A stretch of 64,000 nucleotides of DNA from Streptomyces formicae (GCF_002556545.1 NZ_CP022685.1:8100001-8164000), one strand, 5' to 3'; positions 8,071 through 16,102 are shown, numbered from the stretch's first letter. The notes: generated by a model not told the origin, from the letters alone. Program-made: numbers and translations.

Positions 8071-10208
8071 GACAGCTCGCTGCGGAGCGCGGCGACCACC
8101 CGGATCTGCTCGGCCTCCGTGAGTGACGGGTACAGCGGAAGCGCTATGTGGTGGCGGGCGAACCAGCGGGCCCGTTCGAACGGTCCTTGCGCGGCGGCCC
8201 GCCCCTCGGTGACGAAGTAGGGGTGGTCGCAGAGCAGATGGTCGTAGACCTCACCGGCGAGGGCCACGCCGTGGCGCTCCCGCAGCCGCCTCTTCAGGAG
8301 CGCGCGGTCGAGAGGCCCTTCGGGATCCGGGTAGGCGAGGTACTTGTAGTAGTTGCTGCCCGCCGCATCGGGCACGGGGTGCGGGCGGATGCCGGGCACG
8401 TCGGCGAGCAACACGTCGTAGCGGGCGGCGAGTTCACGCCGTGCCGTCAGGGTGGCGGCGAAGCGCTCCAGGTCGACCGTGCCGACGGCGGCGTGCAGTT
8501 CACTCAGGCGCCAGTTGCTGCCGGGACGGTCGTGCAGCGTGGAGCCCTGGGCGCTCTTGCCGTGGTCGCGCCAGCGCCGCACCTGTTCCAGGTCGTCGGC
8601 GCTGCCCGCGCTGAGCAGTCCGCCCTCGCCGCTGATCGCGACCTTCGTCGGGTAGAAGGAGAAGGCCCCGAACCTGCCGAGACTGCCGGCCGGGCGCCCT
8701 TCGAGGGTGGCGCCGAAGGCGTGCGCGGCGTCCTCGACCACCGGGATGCCGCGCTCCTCGCAAAGCGGCAGGACCGCGTCGAGAGCGGGCGAGACGATGC
8801 CGCCGATGTGCACCGGCAGGACGGCTGCCGTGTCGGGGTGCAGGTCGAGTGCGGTGCGCAGCGCCTCGGGGGCCAGGCCGAGCCCGTCCGGCTCGATGTC
8901 GACGAAGCCCACGGTGGCGCCCGCGCGCACCGCTGCCGCCGCCGTCGCGAAGAACGTGTTGACCGGCACGAGCACGGTGCGGCCGCTCACGCCGATGATG
9001 CGCAGGGCGATCTCCAGGGCGGCCGCACCGGAGGCCACGGCAGCGGTGTCCGTGCCGGTCCAGGCGCGCGAGAGCTCCTCGAAGCGGGCCACCTGCGGGC
9101 CCTGGGTGAGCATGCCGGAGGCGAGCGCGGCGTCCACGCGGTCGAGGACCGTGCGCCGCTGCGACACCTCGAAGTGGATGCGCTGGGCGGGGACCTCGGC
9201 CTGCTGCGCGTGCGGGCCCGCCTCGTGCGGCTTGGCCAGGGCGCGGGTGAAGAAGTCCGTGGCGTGGCCGACGTGGGTGCCGTGCCCCATGGCGAGTTCG
9301 TGCACTTCCACGTCCGCCTCGGCGACCGCGTACGCCTCTTCGACCCGGCGTGCGGCGGCGCGCGCGTCGGCCGGTTCCAAGTAGGAGTCGGCCGTGCCGT
9401 ACTGGAGTTGCAGCGGGGCGGGCGCGTGCGCGGCGTAGAGGTCGGGCAGGTCGGCGTACTCCAGGACGCCGGGCAGGACCGCGCCCTCGTGCCCGGTCAA
9501 CAGCCGTTCGTAGAGCGCCTGGTAGCTGCCGAGGTGGCTGGCCGCGCACAGCGGCAGCCGACGGTCGTCGCCGAGCAGCGCGGTGTGCAGGGCGACCGCG
9601 GCGCCGAGGCTGTGGCCGAACAGGCCGACGCGGTCGGGGTCGACGAGCGGATGGGCGCGCAGGACGTCGAGCGCGCCCAGGGCGTCGCCGACGAGCGCGC
9701 CGAGCAGTGACCTGCCGGTCAGCGCGAACGCGTGGGCGAGCAGGGTGCCTTCGTCCCTTCCCGCTCTGCGCTCCTCGTCGAGACCGCCGCCGATGCCGTG
9801 GTCGAGGGAGAGGGTCACGAAGCCCGCGAGCGCCAGCTGCTCGGCGACGTTGCGGTCGGGGTGGTCGGGCGGCACGTCGCCGGTGAGCTGGTCGAGCCGG
9901 GCGTTCTTGCCGCCGAGTACGAGGACGGCGGGCCCGTGCGCGACGTCCCTCGGCGCGAGCAGCGTGCCGTGGAAGGTGCCGCGTTGCGGGGAGTCGAGGA
10001 CGAGGTGCTCACGGCGCAGCTCTCCCTCGTCCGAGACGGTGCTCTGCGTGACGGTCGGTGTCGCGTGCTCGACGCGGGCCAGCCGGGTGAGGACGGAACG
10101 GAGGTGACGGGACCAGGCGCGGTGGGCCGGCGGTGCCGCCGAGGGCCCCGCGGTGAACCGCAGGGCGGGCTCGGCGGCGAGCAGCCGACGGACGTGACGT
10201 AGCTGCAT
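8067..10208 (-). CDS. Fusion protein: alpha/beta-hydrolase domain plus DegT/DnrJ/EryC1 aminotransferase domain
   Basis: 713 aa in one uninterrupted frame. Residues ~60-325 are an alpha/beta-hydrolase of the dienelactone-hydrolase/acyl-esterase kind: VGLFGHSLGAA gives nucleophile Ser200, with Asp274 and His309 or His312 as likely acid and base. Residues ~343-713 are a full DegT aminotransferase: VEDAAHAFGA, then FSFYPTKVAI with Lys522 as the probable PLP lysine. The ATG at 10208 is used; it lies 7 nt after the radical SAM stop, and the open frame further upstream is shadow of that gene. The two activities are normally separate proteins. Fusion suggests they act on the same intermediate, for example deacylation or hydrolysis followed by transamination of an aldehyde or keto sugar. 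Confidence 0.82.
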   Translation of the reverse strand: MQLRHVRRLLAAEPALRFTAGPSAAPPAHRAWSRHLRSVLTRLARVEHATPTVTQSTVSDEGELRREHLVLDSPQRGTFHGTLLAPRDVAHGPAVLVLGGKNARLDQLTGDVPPDHPDRNVAEQLALAGFVTLSLDHGIGGGLDEERRAGRDEGTLLAHAFALTGRSLLGALVGDALGALDVLRAHPLVDPDRVGLFGHSLGAAVALHTALLGDDRRLPLCAASHLGSYQALYERLLTGHEGAVLPGVLEYADLPDLYAAHAPAPLQLQYGTADSYLEPADARAAARRVEEAYAVAEADVEVHELAMGHGTHVGHATDFFTRALAKPHEAGPHAQQAEVPAQRIHFEVSQRRTVLDRVDAALASGMLTQGPQVARFEELSRAWTGTDTAAVASGAAALEIALRIIGVSGRTVLVPVNTFFATAAAAVRAGATVGFVDIEPDGLGLAPEALRTALDLHPDTAAVLPVHIGGIVSPALDAVLPLCEERGIPVVEDAAHAFGATLEGRPAGSLGRFGAFSFYPTKVAISGEGGLLSAGSADDLEQVRRWRDHGKSAQGSTLHDRPGSNWRLSELHAAVGTVDLERFAATLTARRELAARYDVLLADVPGIRPHPVPDAAGSNYYKYLAYPDPEGPLDRALLKRRLRERHGVALAGEVYDHLLCDHPYFVTEGRAAAQGPFERARWFARHHIALPLYPSLTEAEQIRVVAALRSELS

Positions 10209-10215
10209 CCGCGGC

Positions 10216-11421
10216 TCAGACGAAGTCGCCGTGCAGGGTGCTCGGCACTTCCAGCGCGTAGGCGTCCAGCGCCTCGTCCAGTTTGATCTGGCCGCGCTTG
10301 AGGAGTTCGAGCAGTTCGTTCTGCGGCCGGTAGAAACACGATTTGCACAGGTCGGTCCTGCGCGGGTTGGAGGCTTCCCACTCGGCTCGCGGGCCGCCGT
10401 CGAGCACTTCGGAGTAACTCTGCTCGACGACATTGCCGATCAGATAGCGGCTGTTGAGATGCACCTGCGGGCAGGGATAGAGATTGCCGTCGGCGCCGAC
10501 CGCGGTCACGAAGCGGCTGTAGTGGCAGTGTTCGAAGTCGCCCTCGACCTCTTCGACCTGGTCCATCGGGCCACGGTCCAGCTTCGGCACCGATACCTCG
10601 AAGGCGTCCGTGGAGAGTTCGGCGGCGCGTGTGAGGGATTCCGCGATCTCCGGCATCACGGATTCGATGGTCTCGTGGCCCATCGCACTGTAGAACTCCG
10701 GTTCGAAGCGCACATAATGCGCCCCGGATTCGTGGGCGATACGGGCCGCGTCCATGATCTCCCGGTAATTCTGCAGGGTGATCACGTAGTTGAAGCCGAT
10801 GCGGAAGTCCGGGTCGACGGCGCTCTCGCGGAGCTTGCCGACCGAGCCGATGAACTTCGAGAACGTCTGTTCGCGGTCCCGGGTGATGTCGTCGAAGGTG
10901 GCCTCGGTGCCCGCGTTGAGGCCGATGCGGACCCAGGTGTGGGTCTCGGCGACGCAGGAGGCGACCTTGGGGCGGCCGAGCCGGGAGCCGTTGGTGATCA
11001 GGCCGATCCGCAGCCCCGCGGCGTGCCCGGCGCGGCAGATGTCGGTGTAGCCGGGGTGGATGGTGCACTCACCGCTGCCGCAGAAGGTCACGGCCCGCCC
11101 CTCGTTCTCGGCGAACTCGCGCAGCAGGGTGACCGCCTTGTCGGTGGCGATCGAGTCCTTGAACGAGAACAGGTCGTAGAACTGCTCCTCGTTGGGGGAG
11201 TGGAAGTTGCAGAAATTGCAGCGCATATTGCAGGCGCCCATGATGCCGATCCGCATATGGACCGGCTTGATCTCTTCCCCGGCCACGAACCGCCGCAGCA
11301 ATTCGCCGTGGGCAAGCACCTTCTGTGGTGAGTGAGCCTGATCGAGGCTCACGATGGGCAGGCCGTCGCGATTTTGGGGGAAGGCCATTTGGATGTCGCC
11401 GGAACTGGGTGTGCTGTTCAC
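10216..11421 (-). CDS. Radical SAM protein with C-terminal auxiliary-cluster cysteines
   Basis: About 401 aa. CNMRCNFC (Cys64, 68, 71) is the CxxxCxxC [4Fe-4S]/SAM motif; FCGSGECTIHP matches the GGE-like SAM-binding strand. C-terminal cysteines (CHYSRF, CPQVHL, CKSCFYRPQNE) follow a SPASM/twitch-like pattern. First gene of the five-gene operon, with a good promoter at 11474-11502. The start is uncertain: GTG 11421 has GGGGGG just upstream but close; ATG 11388 (MAFPQNRDG) is the alternative. It does not resemble peptide-modifying partners elsewhere in the window, and no precursor peptide is evident nearby, so a small-molecule substrate is more likely. Confidence 0.8.
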   Translation of the reverse strand: MNSTPSSGDIQMAFPQNRDGLPIVSLDQAHSPQKVLAHGELLRRFVAGEEIKPVHMRIGIMGACNMRCNFCNFHSPNEEQFYDLFSFKDSIATDKAVTLLREFAENEGRAVTFCGSGECTIHPGYTDICRAGHAAGLRIGLITNGSRLGRPKVASCVAETHTWVRIGLNAGTEATFDDITRDREQTFSKFIGSVGKLRESAVDPDFRIGFNYVITLQNYREIMDAARIAHESGAHYVRFEPEFYSAMGHETIESVMPEIAESLTRAAELSTDAFEVSVPKLDRGPMDQVEEVEGDFEHCHYSRFVTAVGADGNLYPCPQVHLNSRYLIGNVVEQSYSEVLDGGPRAEWEASNPRRTDLCKSCFYRPQNELLELLKRGQIKLDEALDAYALEVPSTLHGDFV

Positions 11422-11473
11422 GAACCCCCCACACAAGATCGATGTGCGTATATGTTGTTCGAGCTTGTTGGCG

Positions 11474-11502
11474 ACATTAGGGAGGCCCCACAGGGCTGTC
11501 AA
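11474..11502 (-). promoter_or_regulatory. Sigma-70-type promoter of the radical SAM/DegT/LuxC/LuxE/PhyH operon
   Basis: On the minus strand TTGACA (11502-11497) is followed by exactly 17 bp and TAATGT (11479-11474). Transcription would start near 11467, giving a leader of about 45 nt to the GTG at 11421. The -35 hexamer is a perfect consensus, unusual for this genome type. A dre-like palindrome abuts it. Confidence 0.7.
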
Positions 11503-11503
11503 T

Positions 11504-11515
11504 GGGTCTAGACAA
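11504..11515. promoter_or_regulatory. Second dre-like (DasR-type) element, just upstream of the operon -35 box
   Basis: GGGTCTAGACAA matches the dre core TGGTCTAGACCA at 10 of 12 positions and keeps the central GTCTAGAC palindrome intact. It begins one base beyond the -35 hexamer. The outer arms are not symmetrical, so the call is weaker than the site at 2721. Confidence 0.4.
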
Positions 11516-11776
11516 TACGGTGGTTGATGGCGGAATTAGAGCCGCCGCTCTGCCCGAAGGGGCGTCCGACGTGGTAGTCGGCTCCATCGGCCGTTGGCCG
11601 TGGAGGGGAGCGGGAGCGGGCTCCGGGCCGGTGGGGGGCCGTGCGCGGTGTAAGCGGTGAACGCCCGTCGCGCGTCATACCGTTGCCCGTCAAGAGGCGG
11701 AAACCCGTCGAGTGCGACGGGATGTGACAGTGCCACCCGGCCCTGGGGCCGGGTGGCGGATGGAGACCGACGGGTT
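11516..11776. other. Intergenic stretch without a supported gene; holds two hairpins
   Basis: Between the operon promoter and the Clp-N gene I see no ORF with coding character and a plausible start. A perfect hairpin CCCGTCG/CGACGGG lies at 11704-11721 and a stronger one at 11733-11756. GGCGG/CCGCC also pairs near 11527-11544. Confidence 0.6.
11733..11756 (-). terminator. Strong GC hairpin terminator of the Clp-N/HTH gene
   Basis: CCACCCGGCCC and GGGCCGGGTGG are perfect 11-bp arms around a 2-nt centre (about 10 effective pairs). It begins 20 nt downstream of the minus-strand stop at 11777, the usual place for a Streptomyces hairpin terminator. Confidence 0.7.
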
Positions 11777-12535
11777 CTAGGCCGAGGCGGGGCCGGAAGC
11801 GCCGCCAGGGGCGAGCGCGTCGAGTGCCTCGGTGACCCAGGCCGTGATGCCGTCCTTGGTGAGGCCGAGGCCGGTGAGCGGGCCCGCGCCGTCCTCGAAC
11901 TCGACCAGGGCCAGCAGGAGATGCTCGGTGCCGATGTAGTTGTGGCCGAGGCGCAGGGCCTCGCGGAACGTGAGCTCCAGGACCTTGCGCGCCCCCGCGT
12001 CGTACGGAACGAGTTCGGGCACCGTGTGGGCCGTGGCGGGCAGCGCTTCCAGGGCCGCGCCGCGGACGTCGTCGAGGGAGACGCCCTGCGCGACGATCGC
12101 CTTGGCGGCGAGGCTCTCCGGGTCGCCGAGGAGGCCCAGGACCAGATGCGCGGTGTGGATCTCGTCGTGGTGTGCGGTCTTGGCCTCGTTGTGCGCGGCC
12201 ATCACGACGTACCTGGCCCGCGGCGTGAAGCGGCCGAAGCCCTGGCTGGGGTCGAGGTCGGGGGCCTCGCCCGGGTTCTTGGGGACGAAGCGCTTCTGGG
12301 CCGCCTGCCGGGTGACGCCCATGCTCTTGCCGATGTCGGTCCAGGAGGCGCCGGAGCGGCGGGCCTGGTCCACGAAGTGGCCGATGAGGTGGTCGGCCAC
12401 GTCACCGAGGTGGTCGGCGGCGATGACCGCGTCGGAGAGCTGGTCGAGGGCGTCGACGTGGACCTTCTTGATGGCGTCGATGAGGTCGTCGAGGCGGATC
12501 GGAGGCTGCGGAGTCGTGCGTTCGGAGTCCGTCAT
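11777..12535 (-). CDS. Clp N-terminal-repeat protein with an HTH region, probable autoregulator
   Basis: 252 aa. The N-terminal third contains WTDIGKSMGVTRQAAQKRF, a good helix-turn-helix. The C-terminal two thirds hold the two alpha-helical repeats of the Clp-N domain (YVVMAAHNEAK with HTAHLVLGLL, and VLELTFREALRLG with IGTEHLLLALVE), the region through which ClpA/ClpC recognise adaptors or substrates. No AAA+ ATPase domain is present. The ATG at 12535 lies 12 bp from an 11-bp perfect inverted repeat, so self-repression is likely. The combination suggests a transcription factor responding to misfolded protein or ligands through its Clp-N part; that link is inference. Confidence 0.85.
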   Translation of the reverse strand: MTDSERTTPQPPIRLDDLIDAIKKVHVDALDQLSDAVIAADHLGDVADHLIGHFVDQARRSGASWTDIGKSMGVTRQAAQKRFVPKNPGEAPDLDPSQGFGRFTPRARYVVMAAHNEAKTAHHDEIHTAHLVLGLLGDPESLAAKAIVAQGVSLDDVRGAALEALPATAHTVPELVPYDAGARKVLELTFREALRLGHNYIGTEHLLLALVEFEDGAGPLTGLGLTKDGITAWVTEALDALAPGGASGPASA

Positions 12536-12546
12536 GTGGCAACCGT

Positions 12547-12587
12547 AGGTTGACAGTTGAGTGACTGTCAACCTTGGGTTGACAGTC
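12547..12587. promoter_or_regulatory. Operator of the Clp-N/HTH gene: perfect inverted repeat plus a third half-site
   Basis: AGGTTGACAGT (12547-12557), 6-bp spacer, ACTGTCAACCT (12564-12574): perfect 11-bp arms. A third half-site GGTTGACAGT follows at 12578-12587. The array starts 12 bp before the ATG. The half-site contains TTGACA, so the operator may also contribute a -35 box. Confidence 0.75.
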
Positions 12588-12705
12588 AAGGTGAGGAAGT
12601 CCGGCGAGGCCCGCCCCCCACGTGTCCGACCCACATGTGAACGCCCCGCACTGTGGTGTCCGCGACCATGGGAGGACCCGCCACGACCTCTCTAGCGTTC
12701 CGCCC

Positions 12706-13533
12706 ATGACGAGCGAACACACCGGAGCAGACGGACCCCGCGCCGACCGCCTCGCGTCCGCACCCGCCGGGCACACACGGGTGGACGGCGTGGACCTCAC
12801 CGGGCGTACCGCGCTGGTGACCGGTGGCGGCAGCGGCATCGGGCGGGCCTGTGCCGAGGCGTTCGCCGCCGCGGGCGCGCTGGTCCACGTGGCCGACGTC
12901 GACGCCGAGACCGCCAAGGCGGTGGCCGCCTCCGTGGGCGGCGAGCCGCACGTCGTGGACCTCACCGACGCCGCAGCGGTCCCCGGGCTGCCCGCCGACG
13001 TCGACATCCTGGTCAACAGCGCGGGCGCCCAACACGTCGCGCCCATCGAGGACTTCCCCGTCGCCCGCTTCGAGGAACTCCAACGCCTCATGGTGACCGC
13101 CCCCTTCCTGCTGCTGCGGCACTGTCTGCCGCACATGTACCGGCAGGGCTGGGGTCGGGTGGTGAACATCTCCAGCGTCCACGGGCTGCGGGCCAGCCCC
13201 TTCAAGTCCGCGTACGTCGCCGCCAAGCACGGTCTGGAAGGGCTCAGCAAGGTCGCCGCACTCGAAGCCGCCCCGCACGGTGTGACCTGCAACTGCGTCA
13301 ACCCCGGCTATGTGCGTACGCCGTTGGTCGAGGGGCAGATCGCCGCGCAGGCCGCCGTGCACGGCGTCGACCCGGCCGACGTCGTCGCCGATGTGCTCCT
13401 CGACCGCTCGGCGGTCAAACGGCTCATCGAACCCGACGAGGTCGCCGCCGTCGCCGTCTGGCTCTGCGGGCCGCACACCGGCTACCTCACCGGAGCCTCG
13501 CTGCCGGTCGACGGCGGCTGGACGGCGGCCTGA
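12706..13533 (+). CDS. Short-chain dehydrogenase, probable D-3-hydroxybutyrate dehydrogenase
   Basis: 275 aa. TGGGSGIG (39-46) binds NAD; Ser157, Tyr170 and Lys174 (ISSVHG, YVAAK) are the catalytic triad. NPGYVRTPLVEGQI is close to the conserved C-terminal segment of 3-hydroxybutyrate dehydrogenases, where the Gln and neighbours contact the carboxylate. Length fits the family after allowing for a ~25-residue N-terminal extension. ATG at 12706 has no clear ribosome site, so a leaderless or very short leader is possible. The likely role is interconversion of 3-hydroxybutyrate and acetoacetate in PHB or ketone-body turnover. Confidence 0.82.
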   Translation: MTSEHTGADGPRADRLASAPAGHTRVDGVDLTGRTALVTGGGSGIGRACAEAFAAAGALVHVADVDAETAKAVAASVGGEPHVVDLTDAAAVPGLPADVDILVNSAGAQHVAPIEDFPVARFEELQRLMVTAPFLLLRHCLPHMYRQGWGRVVNISSVHGLRASPFKSAYVAAKHGLEGLSKVAALEAAPHGVTCNCVNPGYVRTPLVEGQIAAQAAVHGVDPADVVADVLLDRSAVKRLIEPDEVAAVAVWLCGPHTGYLTGASLPVDGGWTAA

Positions 13534-13545
13534 GCCCTGCGGCAC

Positions 13546-13563
13546 GGGCGGGGCCGACCGCCC
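13546..13563 (+). terminator. Short GC hairpin after the SDR gene
   Basis: GGGCGG and CCGCCC pair around a 6-nt loop, 12 nt past the SDR stop. Only six pairs, so weak on its own. Confidence 0.35.
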
Positions 13564-13567
13564 GAGG

Positions 13568-13720
13568 AAAACCCTGGGTTGATCACCCCGGCCCGGTGGT
13601 TGAAGGGCGGAACCACCGGCTCTGCGGGCCCCCGTGCGCTACGCCACGTCCCGCACGCCACAGGAGGCTTAGCCCTCCCCGGCGCCCCTGCGGTACCCCG
13701 GGCCGATACCCCAGGGTTTT
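13568..13720. other. Structured intergenic region before the diaminopropionate operon
   Basis: No gene supported. AAAACCCTGGG (13568-13578) and its exact complement CCCAGGGTTTT (13710-13720) are 131 bp apart. They enclose a perfect 9-bp hairpin CCGGTGGTT/AACCACCGG (13593-13619). If transcribed it could fold into a closed multi-branch leader ~100 nt before the sbnA start; transcription through it is not shown. Confidence 0.5.
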
Positions 13721-13817
13721 CACGGTCGCCCCCGCGCCCGCAGGGGGCCAAGGTGGAGCCACGGTCGCGGAGCCGCGGCGGACCTGAAAACACCGATGAC
13801 GGGGGAGAAGAGCACCG

Positions 13818-14855
13818 GTGACCGGACGTACTACGGGGGTGTACGCACGGACGGGCCGCCCGGTAACGGGGGAACGACCGTCGCTGGGGCGGGGGACGGG
13901 GGTGCCCGGAGGCACCCCCGCTCGGGCGCGGGACGTCGCGAGGATCGGGCGCACTCCGCTGGTGCCCGTACGGCTGCGGGTGGCCGGACGGTGGCGCGAA
14001 GTGGGCCTGAAACTCGAACAGTTCAACCCCGGCGGCTCGGTCAAGGACCGGACCGCCTACGCGCTCGTGGCGGACATGGAGGACCGCGGGCTGCTCGGCC
14101 CCGGCCGTACGGTGGTCGAATCCACTTCGGGGAACCTCGGCGCCGCGCTCGCCTACGTGTGCCGGAGCCGTGGCTACCCTTTCGTCGCCGTCGTCGACCC
14201 GATGACGAGTCGGCGCAACCTCGACGAGATGGCGGCCCTGGCCGCGACGGTGGAACGGGTCGACGTGCCCGACGCACACGGCGGATACCTGCGGGCCAGG
14301 CTCCGCCGGGTCCGTGAGCTGCTCGCGTCGGATCCCAGCTGCGTCTGGCCCGACCAGTACCGCAACCCCGCCAACCCGCGCGTCCACCGCGAACAGACGG
14401 GCCCCGAGATCCTGCGCCACGGCAGCGGCCGGCCCGACGCCGTCTTCGTGGCCGTCTCCACGGGCGGCACCCTGGCGGGCGTCGCCCAGTACCTGCGCAG
14501 GGCGGCCCCCGAGTGCCGGGTCGTCGCCGTGGACGTCCGCGGCTACGTGGCGCTCGGCGGCCACGGGCCGGACGCCGAGGTGGTGGCCGCCTGCCAGCTC
14601 CTGCGCGAGGAGACCGGCGTGGGCGTCGGCGGCTCGTCCGGCGCCGTGCTCGCCGCGGCGGCCCGTTATCTGACCGAGCGGCCGGAAGCGGAACGGGTCG
14701 TCTGCCTCTGCGCGGACGGCGCCGACCGCTACGAGGACACCTTGTACAGCGGGGCCTGGCTCCGCGAGCACGGCCTCGCCACCGGCACGACGGGGGCGGC
14801 GGCCGCCCGTGCCGAGGCGGCCGGGCTCGCCTTCGACGCGGTGGCACTCGTCTGA
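13818..14855 (+). CDS. sbnA: SbnA-like O-phosphoserine-dependent PLP synthase for 2,3-diaminopropionate
   Basis: 345 aa, cysteine-synthase fold. NPGGSVKDRTA gives PLP Lys76; ESTSGNLGAALA is the phosphate-side loop and VSTGGTLAGVAQYL the glycine-rich PLP cup. The C-terminal ADGADRYEDTLYS is typical of SbnA. In siderophore and antibiotic pathways SbnA joins O-phosphoserine and glutamate to N-(1-amino-1-carboxy-2-ethyl)glutamate, which SbnB cleaves oxidatively to L-2,3-diaminopropionate. The SbnB gene follows, which secures the call over plain cysteine synthase. GTG start at 13818 with GGGGGAG 10 nt upstream; the first ~35 residues are low-complexity and may be dispensable. Confidence 0.88.
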   Translation: MTGRTTGVYARTGRPVTGERPSLGRGTGVPGGTPARARDVARIGRTPLVPVRLRVAGRWREVGLKLEQFNPGGSVKDRTAYALVADMEDRGLLGPGRTVVESTSGNLGAALAYVCRSRGYPFVAVVDPMTSRRNLDEMAALAATVERVDVPDAHGGYLRARLRRVRELLASDPSCVWPDQYRNPANPRVHREQTGPEILRHGSGRPDAVFVAVSTGGTLAGVAQYLRRAAPECRVVAVDVRGYVALGGHGPDAEVVAACQLLREETGVGVGGSSGAVLAAAARYLTERPEAERVVCLCADGADRYEDTLYSGAWLREHGLATGTTGAAAARAEAAGLAFDAVALV

Positions 14856-15002
14856 CGGGGCGGGCCGCTCGGCACCGGACCGGGCTGCCGGTCGGCGCCG
14901 CCCAGCACTCCGACCAGCACGCCTCACACCACTGATCACACGTATGTCACACCACGCCGCCGCACTCGCGCGGCGCGCACCACAACGGGGGACCCGACCA
15001 CC

Positions 15003-16040
15003 ATGCCCGCTCACGACGACCACACCGTTCACCTGCCCGCAGCCGACACCCTGACCTACCTCTCCGGCGCCGAAGTGCGCGCGGCCTGCGCCGAGATCGA
15101 CCCGCTGGCCTGCATGCACGAGACGCTCGTCGCGCACGCCGGTGAACGGACCGTGCTGCCGCCCGAGGCCCGCCTCGACTGGACACCGCCGGACGGCGGC
15201 GAGGCCCGCAGCACCGGCGTGCCGGGTCTGGTGTACGGCGGTCTCACCGCCGTGGGCACGAAGATCACCAACGCCAACCCGGCCAACGTGGCCCAGGGGC
15301 TGCCGCGCGCCAGCGGACTGACCGTGCTCTTCGACCCGAGGACCGCACGCCCGCTGTGCGTCATGGAGGGCGCCCACATCAGCGCGCTGCGCACCGCCGC
15401 CGTCTCCGTGCTCGCCGCCCGTCACCTGGTCCGTCCCGGCGCCCGCACCGCGGCCCTCTACGGCGCGGGCGTCATCGCCCGTGAGCACGCGCTGATGCTG
15501 GCCCGCAGGCTGCCCGGCATCGAGGAGATCAGGGTGTACGACGCGGTCCCCGGCCGCGTCGCGCAGTTCGAGCGGGACATGGGCGCCGCCCTCGGTGCGC
15601 ACGACGTCAAGGTCACCGCGGCCGTCGACGCGCGGACGGCCGCGCTCGGCTCCGACGTGGTGATCGCCTGCACCCACACCCGGCGCGGCTACGTCGAGCG
15701 CTCCTGGCTGGCCCCCGGCGCGCTCGCGGTGAACGTCTCGCTCGACGACTTCACCGAGTCCGTGCTGACCGGCGCGGACCGCCTCTACGTCGACGACTGG
15801 GACCTGATCCGCGACGACCCGTACCGCCTGCTCGGCACGTTGCTGCGCGCGGGCCGCGTCCGGCAGGACGAGGCCGCGACCCTCGGCGAGGTGCTCACCG
15901 GGGCACGCCCCGGGCGCACCGGCGACGACGAGCTGATCGTGGTCAACCCCTTCGGGCTCGCCGTCGAGGACATCGCGCTGGCCCACCGGGTCTTCCGCGT
16001 CGCGCGCCACCGGGGCCTCGGCACGGCGCTGCCCCGCTGA
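15003..16040 (+). CDS. sbnB: SbnB-like 2,3-diaminopropionate synthase (ornithine cyclodeaminase family)
   Basis: 345 aa. Rossmann segment TAALYGAGVIAREHALML, substrate-side segment GTKITNANPANVAQGLPRAS and CVMEGAHISALRTAAVS match SbnB rather than ornithine cyclodeaminase. It oxidises the SbnA product, releasing L-2,3-diaminopropionate and 2-oxoglutarate. ATG with GGGGGA about 10 nt upstream. A gap of 147 bp separates it from sbnA; a repetitive 62-bp spacer separates it from the diiron gene. The three genes probably form one transcript. Confidence 0.9.
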   Translation: MPAHDDHTVHLPAADTLTYLSGAEVRAACAEIDPLACMHETLVAHAGERTVLPPEARLDWTPPDGGEARSTGVPGLVYGGLTAVGTKITNANPANVAQGLPRASGLTVLFDPRTARPLCVMEGAHISALRTAAVSVLAARHLVRPGARTAALYGAGVIAREHALMLARRLPGIEEIRVYDAVPGRVAQFERDMGAALGAHDVKVTAAVDARTAALGSDVVIACTHTRRGYVERSWLAPGALAVNVSLDDFTESVLTGADRLYVDDWDLIRDDPYRLLGTLLRAGRVRQDEAATLGEVLTGARPGRTGDDELIVVNPFGLAVEDIALAHRVFRVARHRGLGTALPR

Positions 16041-16044
16041 CCCC

Positions 16045-16099
16045 GCAGAGAGTCCAGTGCAGAGAGTCCAGTGCAGAGAGCGCAGAGAGTGCAGAGAAC
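16045..16099. repeat. Short tandem repeats between sbnB and the diiron oxygenase gene
   Basis: Two 14-bp units GCAGAGAGTCCAGT (16045-16072) are followed by three 9-bp units GCAGAGAGC, GCAGAGAGT and GCAGAGAAC (16073-16099), so GCAGAGA occurs five times. The last unit ends 3 bp before the ATG, so repeat number would change the leader and ribosome-site context. Confidence 0.8.
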
Positions 16100-16102
16100 G
16101 AG

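Noticed and set aside
10216..11421. Radical SAM protein considered as HpnH-type hopanoid or RiPP maturase
   Set aside because: No hopanoid genes or precursor peptide nearby, and its motif context differs from the SPASM proteins of the 34-48 kb region.
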